Part shown: positions 10,701-19,451 of the stretch, piece by piece | Numbering within the stretch: the stretch's first letter is position 1 | Layout: each line of letters starts with the position of its first letter | DNA from: Oenanthe sinensis | Taxonomy: Eukaryota; Streptophyta; Magnoliopsida; Apiales; Apiaceae | Direction: 5' to 3' | DNA: 64,000 nt | NCBI GenBank assembly: GCA_028671895.1 | Contig: CM053794.1 | Location: 19,826,501-19,890,500, forward strand | The notes under the pieces: generated by a model | Database searches by the model: none | Seen by the model: the letters and a program-made list of their open reading frames with translations, nothing else | What the model was told of the DNA's origin: nothing | Made by a program: the position numbers and the translations under genes

Positions 10701-11064
10701 CTCCTTTAAGAGCAAGCTTTTCATCTTTCCTGTTGGTGATCAGACACTTTTCCTTCCTGAAGTCCACATTATATCCTTTATCTGTGAATTGACTGACGCT
10801 CAGCAAGTTGTGCTTCAGACCGTCAACAAGAGAGATATTTTCAATGATGACATTTCCAACTTCCAGACTACCATATCCCTTAGTAAAGCCTTTGCTGTCA
10901 TCTCCAAAGGTTACAACTGGGCCGGTCTTCTCAACCACATTGGTCAGCAGGGACTTGTCTCCTGTCATGTGCCTTGAACATCCACTATCCAGAATCCACA
11001 TGACTTTTTCATTAGTATCTATGCCCTGCAACCACAAAGTGATTAAGGTTTCTTTGGAACCCAA
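7756..11064 (-). CDS. pol: Element A pol polyprotein (PR-IN-RT-RNase H), about 1,100 aa
   Basis: Copia-type Pol, open throughout. Near residue 25 is the protease motif LDSGCSRHMTG. A GAG-pre-integrase block (LWHRKLSHLNF) lies near 155. The integrase core shows HMDLFGPV near 217, SDNGTEFRN near 283 and VVERKNRTL near 318, the D,D,E residues. RT begins near KWVFRNKL at about 640 and has the catalytic YVDDIIFGS near 788. RNase H shows YTDSDFAGC, STAEAEYIAA and a terminal ADIFTKPL near 1078. The frame has no ATG at its start; it opens after a TAA at about 11084 and overlaps the end of gag by 22 bases in the -1 frame relative to gag. No classic slippery heptamer is obvious in the overlap. It makes the enzymes for cDNA synthesis and integration in virus-like particles. 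Confidence 0.93.
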   Translation of the reverse strand: MGSKETLITLWLQGIDTNEKVMWILDSGCSRHMTGDKSLLTNVVEKTGPVVTFGDDSKGFTKGYGSLEVGNVIIENISLVDGLKHNLLSVSQFTDKGYNVDFRKEKCLITNRKDEKLALKGVRKGNMFVADLNTASRGEANCFYSKASSELSWLWHRKLSHLNFKAMNSLVRRELVRGLPQMEFYQEGLCEACEKGKSKKASHRSKDMSSISEPLQLIHMDLFGPVNVMSVSKKKYALVIVDDYSKYTWVLFLHSKDEAPQMVIDHIKKIEVEAGLPVRTIRSDNGTEFRNAVLNEFCTEQGISRQYSAPRTPQQNGVVERKNRTLIEAARTMLSQSKLPTYFWAEAVNTACYTQNRTLINKDLEKTSYEIMTNRKPSLKYFHVFGGKCYVLKDEHLGKFDAKADEGIFLGYSLESKTYRVYVIETHKVIESLNVTFDDTKLPSLQNDKNSESLEIENLSEYYLGDEDVPGAASGSHENTEIDNPEQISGSVGNTTQSQSQSVFQNQSVTEPASSTGGSSNNEGSNSGGGEEGSASRSQHNYEEGQSSRANLPRQRVWNRDHPFELIIGDPESGVRTRRATENECMYSGFLSEEEPKKVEDALEDPDWVIAMQDELNQFDRQKVWKLVPRPKDKSVIGTKWVFRNKLDEDGIVTRNKARLVAKGYSQEEGIDYDETYAPVARLEAIRMFLAFATHSDFKVYQMDVKSAFLNGELEEEVYVEQPPGFENKDHMNFVYFLFKALYGLKQAPRTWYETLSEFLIENGFIRGVIDKTLFHKMHKNNLILVQVYVDDIIFGSTNDELCKRFAKLMQSRYEMSMMGELTFFLGLQVSQKKDGIFICQAKYIRDLLKKYGLEDSALAKTPMPTATKLDEDKSGKSVDITSYRGMIGSLLYLTASRPDIMFSTCLCARFQANPKESHLIAVKRIFRYLKGTPNLGIWYPKGTGFDLIGYTDSDFAGCKIDRKSTSGSCQFLGRRLVSWYSKKQHSVSTSTAEAEYIAAGSCCAQILWMRNQLQDYGFMLNKIPIFCDNTSAIAITNNPVQHSRTKHIDIRYHFIREHVMNGIVELHFVPTEQQLADIFTKPLDESTFSRLVSELGMLNLN

Positions 11065-13589
11065 ACTTGTTTGGGTCCAAGAAATTTAGAGGTTCTTGCA
11101 GATGGTGTAATAGGTTCAATTTTCACATCTTTAAGTTCTACTTTGACTGAACTCAAATCATGTTCCTTTGCCTTGACAGATTTGTCTTTTGGCTTAGGAG
11201 ATTGAGTCTCCTTCCTAACCTTAGGAGGACTAGCAGTCTTTGCCCTTACCTTTTTCTTATTCATGCTTCTTTCTATGCCTATGCAATTACTAGAAGTAGA
11301 TGCATTCATCAAATTAAAATAAGCATGCATAATATTAAAAGCACATGGCATACATCCAGTAATACCACAAGGCAAATGAAAACTATTCATGCTAAACATG
11401 TTCTGCACAACAGGAACATTAGATTCTACTTTAACCTTATTACATGCATGACTAAGGTGTCCAGCAGAATTGCAATTAGTACACAATTTCCTAGGTGCAG
11501 TGGGTGCAGGTGTAGCAGAATTAGCAATTTTAACACCTACTTTCCCATTCCTATTAATATTTGACTTGTTCTTGTTACTACCTAATTCAGTTTTAGCATA
11601 TTCAATTTTAACTGGCTCATTAGGTGTAACTTCTTCTACATTATTTTCCTCAACTTCTTTCTCTTTTAACTTATCCTCAACAAGCATTTCTTGTTTCCAT
11701 ACGATAGTATCTTCGTCTAAGGGTTCTGAGAGTGGGAGCTTAAAGATAGGATTACTACTTTTCTTAATGACAAAAGGAACATTTTCATTTTCTAATAAAA
11801 CAGTACTAGAAGCATTGAAAGTTATATTCCTTTTATCCTTTTTCTTATTCCTTTTATGTTCATCGTAGTTAAAGCCTATACATGTCTTATTATCTAAGCT
11901 CTGCTTATCCATTATGTCTTTAGCAATATTAGCTGAGTTCTTAAAAGCTTCCATTTTTAACTCTAGCTCAGAAATCTTAGCCATAAGTGCTGTCTCAACC
12001 TCTGCATTACAGATAACCTTATTCTCTAAGTATTCATTTCTTTCCTTAAGGTCATTAACTGTGATTCCTACAAGCTCTAGTTGTTCCTTTCCAGATTCTA
12101 GCTTTTTAATCTTCGCAACTAGTCTAGCATTTTCTGCTTCAGAAGCTAGCATGCTTGTATGAATGTTAAACATCTCTATACTCAAGTCATTAACAGTATT
12201 TTTATATTCAGATAGAGACATATCTACAGTGGTGAGAATAGGTACCTGTGCTGATGATGGAGATTCTTCTGAAGTGTCTGCCATTAATGCAAGATTTCCA
12301 TATTCTTCTTCTTCAGAATCTGTGTCATCCCAGCTTCTACCTTCAACAATGTAAGCCTTGCCTTGTTGTTTTGTAACCAAAGCATCCAATCTCTGTTTCA
12401 ACTTCTCATTCTCCCTTTTCAACTCATCATAGCTTTTCTTCTCGTAGGAACTCTTCTTCTCATAAACCTTCTTGTCTTTTGCTTGTCTCGGTTTCTTACA
12501 TTCAGTGGCGAAATGCCCTAGTTCATTGCAGTTGTAGCACCGGAACTTACTACGGTCTACCATGTTTGACTTGTAACCACCTCTTGAGTTGGATCCCGAA
12601 AATGATCCTGTCTTCTGAAATCTGCTACCAAAACTTTTCTTGTACTTGGGATTCCTTCTGAATCTTATATGCTTGAAACGCCCTGCCAAGTACGCCATAG
12701 ATTTGTCTTCCATCTCATCAAGCTCTTCCAATGTATAAAAATCATCTTCCTCTTCAGCTTGTGATTCTGTAGCCATTTCAGCTTCAATGATCAATTCTCC
12801 ACCAATCTTGGTTTCAACAACCTTTGCTTCAGAAGTCTTCACTTCATCTGCCACAAGAGCTGTGGTCTTCATTAGTGCTGCACTCTTACTGTCCACTGAG
12901 CCGGAACCATAGATAATCAACCTCTGTTCTTGTTCCATTTCATAAGTCTTCAATTTTCCATATAGCTTTTCAAGGGGCATAACATTGAAGTTGTCCCTTT
13001 CTCTAATTGAAGAAACTTTATGCTCAACATGATGTGGAAGAGTCAACATAAACTTCCTGTTCGTTTCCCTTAACGGATAGTTCTTCCCTTGGATACTCAA
13101 TTCATTTAACAATTTATTATATCGCTCAAAGACTTGAGTGATTGTTTCTCCAGGAGTAGATTTGAACGCTTCATATCTTGATGTCAGTATATCCAACCGG
13201 TTCTCTTTCACTTCTTCTGTTCCTTCCATAATCAGTTCGATGGTTTCCCACATGTGCTTTCCAGATATACAATTTAGAATTTGATGGCACATGTCTTCAT
13301 CCATTGAGTCAACAATAATCAACTGAAGGCCTGTGTCCAATGCAACAATTTCTTTCTCTGTATCAGTGAACTATGTAGGATCCTTTGGAGTAGACCTTTG
13401 AGGAACTCTTACTCCGTCCACTGTAGATTCAGGAATCATCTTCATTGGTACAAACGGTCCGTTCTCTAAGATACCCATGTACAACAGATTTGCAGCCTTA
13501 ATAAATAGGGTCATCTTCTTTTTCCAAAGATTATAATTCACTCTATCAAACTGAGGAACCTTAATACTTCCTACTTTCTGAGAACTCAT
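11043..13589 (-). CDS. gag: Element A gag, interrupted by one in-frame TAG
   Basis: Gag starts at the ATG at 13589 (MSSQKVGSIKVPQFDRVNYN), a typical copia Gag N-terminus (DUF4219-like), and runs 72 codons to a TAG at 13371-13373. The same frame is open from there to 11043, about 849 codons in all. A UBN2-type Gag region is followed by a CCHC zinc knuckle, CYNCNELGHFATEC, near residue 350. A long lysine/glutamate-rich region follows, then a second CCHC, CTNCNSAGHLSHAC, near the C-terminus. It would form the particle shell and bind RNA. The single stop in an otherwise nearly pristine element is either a new mutation or a site of read-through. The internal TTG at 13340 is not a credible start. 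Confidence 0.82.
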
Positions 13590-13732
13590 GATATTGAACT
13601 TTTTAAAATTATTTAAAGTTCAAAAAATTTCTGAGTGAAATATTTTGAAGATTAAAAAATTCGCGAAAAAATTCCAGAAGCTTAATACTGAAGTCCGAAT
13701 AATAGATCCTGATTTGTAAACTCAATCAGTAA

Positions 13733-13744
13733 GCTCTGATACCA
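13733..13744 (-). other. Primer binding site of element A (initiator tRNA-Met)
   Basis: On the minus strand TGGTATCAGAGC lies two bases after the 5' LTR. It is complementary to the 3' end of plant initiator tRNA-Met, the usual copia primer. Confidence 0.9.
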
Positions 13745-13746
13745 AT

Positions 13747-15273
13747 TGTTAGTCCCAAATATCGTAGAAGGGGGGTTGAATACGATATTGTCCAATTTAT
13801 AAAATAATCGCGGAATGACTTGTTATGGACTAGTTGACAGTTCGAACAGATATTAAATCAAACACAAGGTGAGCAATAACATAACAACAGTTCGTTCGGG
13901 GAATATATCGTTTTATTAATATAAACCACGAAGGTGCTACACAACTCTAATCCGTAGATTAGCTTCAACTGATTCACTAGTACAGTTACAATACAACAAC
14001 AATAATCAATACGAACAATAAATATGACACTAGCTTAAACGACGTTAATGGCTTCTCTGTGTCTCTCTTCTTTGCTCTGTATATTTTCGCTCTGTAACTG
14101 AATGAAAATGAATGTTCGTGAATGAATCACAAAGGCTTGGCTTTGCTGCTTTATTGTGTAGGCTTTTTCAATCTTCTACGTGGCCTTCTGAGAACCAAGT
14201 AAATAGATTGCTTCTCACTTCTTGAATTAACAACCGTCGAGACATTTAATTTATAACCATCGGTGAGTCTGTTGATAACCGTCGAGACTGAAATAATCAC
14301 TTAAAACAATTCTTCTCAAGGATATCAAAGATATGTGGCATGCTGTGGCTGGCTGTAGATTAAAAAATCTTAAACCCTCAACTATCGAAGTGCCATAACT
14401 ATCGAGTGACTTAACCGTCGATGGAATAAATAATCTGGATATTTATCTGAGTCCCTTAACTATCGAGATGCTGTAACCGTCGAGTGAAATGGACGAAACA
14501 GTCAAACCCAACTATCAGTTATAACTATCGACTCAAATGAATTATTAAAACCATAACCGTCGAGTGAAATGGATTAATAATATATCCAAAAATGCTAACC
14601 GTCGAGTGATTTGCTAACCGTCGGTAAATAAGACGAAATAGCCAAACAGGAGAACCAACCGTCGGTGAATAAGACAAAACAGTCAAACAGCTAAACGGTA
14701 GTTCACCTTAGCCATTTTTCCAACGATTCAAAGCTCTGCAATATTTTCTTTCACTGCAACCAAGTTAATAAATTTACCTTTACTACTTGAACTTGATTTT
14801 CTCCGAGCTATAGCACACAACGATTATACAGCCAATTCTTTTCTAACATAGATGCGGTTCTCAATTCCTTTTGTGCTGACATTTAGTGCAACTGGTCTGG
14901 TTCACAAACGACTAACACGAACTTGATCTTCACATCTTCTTGACTATTCAATTGGCCCTGTTTCTCTAGCTGTTAAGAAGTGCTTCTGTAATTCACTGGA
15001 ATCCCATGACTTCTCTGTTGTAAAACCTCTGACATCTTCTGAACCTCTGAAACACTATATCTTTATTCTTCACTGAGGCTTGAACATGTTAATGAACTTC
15101 TTTCAGTGATCTTCAATGTCTTCAAAGCTTCATCTAATGTTTTGGTCTTTTGTATTCAACTTGTAAACGATTCACAGTCGATTCCGTGCTTCATTTTAAT
15201 ATAAGTTACCGACCATCAGTGTTGAGTTAGTTTCCTCGGTTACATGTTACGTTACGTTACATTATGCTTTACA
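13747..15273 (-). repeat. Element A 5' LTR (1,527 bp)
   Basis: Same length as 515-2041 with one base difference seen by eye. As the 5' LTR of a minus-strand element it would hold the promoter. The motif array is at about 14222-14677 and the TATA-like site at 14249-14256. It is followed by the TSD AGAAA. Confidence 0.95.
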
Positions 15274-15278
15274 AGAAA
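15274..15278. repeat. Target site duplication of element A, right copy (AGAAA)
   Basis: Identical to 510-514. Confidence 0.9.
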
Positions 15279-16287
15279 TGTCCTTGACCACACTAGCTAA
15301 TTGTGTAGTAACATTCTCTGTCTCAACCTTAATTTTTGCATTGATAGTTTTGTCATCTTCAAGGAAAGAGGCATCCGTATCTTCATGTGGATAATGACCA
15401 TGTTCTTGTAGAAAAGACTTCTCCTAAAAATTCTTTAGTCTTTCAGACTGGTGAATGGCAGAGATGCACTCAAAAGAAGCTTTATCTGTTATACCTTTGA
15501 GCTGTGCAGATTCTCTAGTGAGAGGAAAAAACTGATCAAAATAGATAAAAGATGGATTGACTATCCATCATTCTCATAATTGCAATCCTCCTGCATATCA
15601 GCATCAATAGGTTCAATCTTTGTAATTAGAGGGGTAGACTCTGGTGGTTGAGTAGACTCTGAAACTGTAAAAGGGACTATAGACTCTGATTCCTCCTTAG
15701 AGTGATTAGAGTCTATAGACTCTGGAAGCCTAGCCCTAATAGGTATGATCAAAATTGGTTCTTATGACTTCAATTCTACAGTATCAGCCTGAATAGTACT
15801 AGTATCCACCAAAGCCTCCATGACTCTTTCTGCTCTTCTTGCTAAAGAATCCACTTAATGGTTTTGTGGTCTTTGTGTAAATGATTTTTGTGCAGCTAGA
15901 GCCTCCTCCTTTTTGTCAATCTGCAAAATCAACAAGAATGAATTTTCATCCATCCCCTGCCTCAACTCATTAGAACAACCCTTCGGAAAATCTTGATCCC
16001 AATAAGTAAAGCTAGGTTCAGGATACCCCATTCTCTCATCCTCACAGTAGGGTTGGGCACCCACTCTCTCATTCTCACTCAGGCCCTCTACAACCTTTTC
16101 TATATCTCCTTTTGCCTGGACCAGTGCCAGACTCTCAATTATTTTTTCACTCATATGGATAAATGCACTAAAAAGTCCTACAGAAGAGGGTGTGAGAGAG
16201 ATTAAGTTTGCTTCAATATCTGAACCACCTTGATGGAGGGGAACCCCTTCAAATGTCTAAAGGCTAGGGGTTTCCACCAAGGAGTGT
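15279..16287 (-). pseudogene. Element B env-position ORF, middle fragment
   Basis: Minus-strand remnant with short open stretches at 15561-15752 and 15855-16154, broken by stops and frameshifts. The peptides are rich in S, E and P and helical charged segments (for example MSEKIIESLALVQAKGDIEKVV), consistent with the central low-complexity and coiled-coil regions of the third ORF of Sirevirus-like elements. Element A cuts it at 15278 and G at 16288. At 15650-15730 there are several AGACTCTG repeats, including the palindrome AGAGTCTATAGACTCT. Confidence 0.6.
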
Positions 16288-17275
16288 GTTAGTATTGGTG
16301 TCCTAGAGACAATACTTTTAATGTTTTATTGACAACAATTAAGGATTATGTTTTATATGATTATTTAATTAATATTTATTATGTCTTTATTTATTGCGTT
16401 ATAAATTGAAAGAATAATAAATATTCTTAGAATATTAATACGTAATATATATCTTTAAGTATGTGACTTAAAACTGAGATTATATGAATAATATTTTATT
16501 CCTAAAATTCCCTAGTCAAGTATTATTATTTTTTAAGGACAATAATAATGCAATAAGACTAGTATGTTTATTGACAGATGACTACATCTCATCGGTCATT
16601 GGTATGGTGATACTAAAGTCAAGAACATAAGTGTATGTATCAATACATGACACTGGAAACACCAGCCATGAGATTCTACATGTTAATAAGTGTCATAAGA
16701 AATCTCACTGTGATAATGATGTAATGATCCTCTGACTTAAAATCATTATATTTCTATATGAGAATTAATGTACTTTGATTACACTCAAAGTTACCATTAA
16801 CCGGGTAGTGATAAATGTGGATATTGGGTATGCTATGAATCATATGAGAAATATGAATGATAGATATAGGATTTAACCCTCCGATTTTAGGAGTGATATT
16901 ATTGGCCTCTTTATTGAATGAGACTATGAAATGCATGGTCATGCTCAAATATTGATTTGTTTAAATAGTGTACTCATTGATCAAGGAAACCAAGATTAAA
17001 CGTTAAAAGAGGATGACATTATACATGCCTTGAGTTTAATCTATAATATAAGGTTAAAAGGATTATATTACATTGCACATTATTCACGAAAGGTTTAATT
17101 GAATCACCAATTATTATTGTTAGTGAGATAACAATGATGTATTACTAGATGCCGCTCATTGTTTATAATTTAATTATTAGATAATAAAATTATTGCCAAC
17201 GTAATACTAACCTAAAGGGTCACACACAATATATCATCAATATATTATCAATATATAATACTAGGAATGCCACAT
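16288..17275 (+). repeat. Truncated Angela-like LTR in G
   Basis: Diverged match to the first two-thirds of element C's LTR, including the TCCTAGAGACAATAC start, GACAGATGACTACATCTCAT, and CGCTCATTGTTTATAATTT near 17153-17172. The last third, including the CA end, is missing. Confidence 0.65.
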
Positions 17276-17964
17276 GGCTCCGAATAAACTTCTTTAAACG
17301 CAAGTTTCATCTTCATTCAGACTAAAACCAAACTCTTTTTTACTATTTCATCAAAACAAATGTTCCATCTCCTTGAAGGCTGCTTTAATCCATTAGTGGA
17401 TCGATGTAACTTACAAACCTTTCCAGCATTCTTTGGATCAACAAAACTCTCCGGTTGTGTCATCTACACATCTATATCTTCTTTAAGGCTCCCATTTAAG
17501 AAGCGGTTTTGACATCCATTTGCCAGATTTTATAGTCATAATAAGCAGTTGTAACAAGTAAAATCCTAATAGACTTGACCATAGCCCATGGTGAAAAGGT
17601 CTCAGCATAATCAATACCATGAATTTGCTTGAAACCTTTTGCCACCAATCGTGCCTTATAGGTCTGTACGTTATCATCCATGTCGGTCTTCTTCTTAAAA
17701 ACCCACTTGCACCCTATAGGTTTTACCCCTTCGGGTGGTTCAATCAAAGTCCATACTTGATTAGTATACATGGATTCCATCTCAGATTTCATGGCATCCA
17801 TCCATCTCTTAGAATCTGAAATGTTCATAACGTCTTGGTAGGTGAGAAGCTCATCTTCGTCCACAGGCATCACATCACCATCTTGAGTCAAGAGAAATCC
17901 ATAATATCTCTCGGGCTCATGGAGAATCCTAGTAGACCTACGAAAAACATGTGTTTCTTGAGCA
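17276..17964 (-). pseudogene. Copia RT fragment in G
   Basis: Minus-strand RT remnant. The open part reads STRILHEPERYYGFLLTQDG, EGVKPIGCKWVFKKKTDMD and AETFSPWAMVKSIRILL, closely matching element C's RT N-terminal half but with substitutions, then stops and frameshifts toward 17276. The YVDD catalytic motif is not present. It is non-functional. The upstream boundary is approximate, because sequence at about 17965-18300 reads as element B ORF. Confidence 0.75.
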
Positions 17965-19451
17965 GTATTATTTTCTATGTCCTGAGTGGTGAGCAAGGTG
18001 TCATGCACTAAGTCATTTGAAATTGGCCCACAAGGAGAAGTAGATTCCTGATGATCAATAACCTTTTTTATTTGGCTAGACACAATTGGTTGAGAAGAAA
18101 TATAAGGAATAGAAGAAGAGTGAGTAGATGTGAGTGTTGGCAACTCCCTCTGAGAAAATGGGGAAGTTTCAATAGAATTTCATAAGTGTTCTTGTGTCTC
18201 CTTTTCAACTTCACATCTGGAATCAACATGAATGGGTTCCTGTGATGGTGCAGACTTTGTGCAAATTGGAGTGGGCTGTCTCTCAATTTTAATAGATGCA
18301 CCTTGTTGAAAAAGTGCACCTAGTAACAGGTGTAATCCATTTGTAACCTCTACATCCTGTTGCTTTTCTTTTCCTTGTAGAGTGGTTTAAAGTGGCCTCT
18401 TTACTTTTCTTTCTCCTTTTTAGAGGTTCCACAGGTGACTCATCTCCAGTTACTTCTACAACTACCTCTACCTTCTTCTTTGGAGCAGGTTTATTCCTTT
18501 TCTTCTTTTCAACCACACCCTGTTGAGAGGATGTGGAGGTTGGTTCATTATCATCTATTGCTTTCAAAGAAGGGTCTACAGTTGGGTAGGAAGTCCTTGG
18601 GTTAGGAGCATTTAGTTCTTCTGCATCCTTAGGACCTTCTACTGTTTCAAGGTAACCATATGTAGGCTGCACAAGTGGATACCCTTCAAATACACTCCTC
18701 ATATAAGGTGTGATTCGAAGATGTACATTCACTGTGGTTCTCCTATCCAATGTAGCAAAAATGATTTTTGAGATAGATTTGGAGTAACCAATTCTATTTT
18801 TATTCATTCCAGGAAAATCAATCAATGCATGATTTTTAAAGTTAATAATTGACTGAATAAAGCGAGGAAATAATATCTCATTACCTTTCTTTGGGATCCT
18901 AGTTGAGAGTTCCCTCAAAATAAGATTCCAACATTAAACTTTTTGTTATAAGCTAATGAAAAGGCTAGCTTCAAGGCAATGAAGCTGATTTGGTCAAAGC
19001 CTGTCTTCCTGTAAGTGAAGACCATTAGTAAAGTGTCAAACAAAAATGACCACTATTTTCTTACATATTTCTTGTTCAACTTTTCCAGCTTGATCTCCTC
19101 AGCATATCTTATGAAATCCATGAAATCTACCAACTCATCATCTGTTGACACTTCGTCAAATTTCTCTGTAGGAAGTGATAAACTTGAATTGGCATCCTTT
19201 TCATCAAAGCTAATTTCCACTTCTTGAATCTTGCAGGTTACAACAATCTTGGAGCTCCCATCATTCAGAGCAACCTCCTCCCAATTTGCAGTGTTCCAGA
19301 ACTGCTCAAGAATATCCAGGTACAATGGAGGGTTATTCAACAATGCTTCCTTCAAGTAAGAATCTATGAGGAATCTGGTAAAACATTTGTATTGAGGCTT
19401 GGCATCAACATCTCTTGAAATGGCTAAAAAGTTAGTTTCAGGGATGATGTA
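17965..19451 (-). pseudogene. Element B env-position ORF, N-terminal half
   Basis: Minus-strand pseudogene with open parts at 19053-19355 and 18289-18918. It includes LDILEQFWNTANWEEVAL, a block resembling the W..FF.TL region of the element A ORF, then a lysine-rich KKKRNKPAPKKKVEVVVEV stretch. Several stops and frameshifts are present. The frame joins the 12 codons at 32856-32891 once element D is removed, so D inserted very near the start of this ORF. Confidence 0.65.
19447..19451. repeat. Target site duplication of element D, left copy (ATGTA)
   Basis: Matches 32851-32855 (ATTTA) at four of five bases. The mismatch fits the age of D. The reading frame across the junction supports this boundary. 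Confidence 0.6.

Larger units (their letters stand above)
515..15273 (-). mobile_element. Element A: full-length Sirevirus-like Ty1-copia retrotransposon
   Basis: This 14.8-kb element lies on the minus strand. It has two 1,527-bp LTRs, a perfect 5-bp TSD, a PBS matching initiator tRNA-Met, a polypurine tract, gag, pol (protease, integrase, RT, RNase H in copia order) and a long third ORF after pol. By eye the LTRs differ at one base (1429 region, CCATCGG versus CCGTCGG), so the insertion is very recent. A second copy, A2, starts at 60570. The third ORF after pol and the long internal region fit the Sirevirus (SIRE1/Maximus) lineage. It is inserted in the env-position ORF of the older relative B. 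Confidence 0.93.
16288..17964. mobile_element. Element G: rearranged Angela-like copia fragment
   Basis: It starts with TGTTAGTATTGGTGTCCTAG, resembling the LTR start of element C (39302) on the + strand, and follows that LTR for about 990 bases through GGGTCACACACA at about 17219. Directly after it, at about 17276-17964, comes RT sequence of the same lineage on the opposite strand. A truncated + LTR next to minus-strand RT cannot be a normal element, so this is a chimera of two fragments or an inversion product. It is inserted in the env-position ORF of element B. No TSD was recognised. Confidence 0.6.

Noticed and set aside
13340..13342. TTG at 13340 as the start of gag
   Set aside because: The frame is open upstream to the ATG at 13589 except for one TAG, and the N-terminal Gag sequence is clearly recognisable there.
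13733..13744. tRNA-like match considered as a tRNA gene
   Set aside because: Only the 12-base 3'-end complement is present, next to an LTR; it is a primer binding site. The same holds at 23171, 38849 and 40859.
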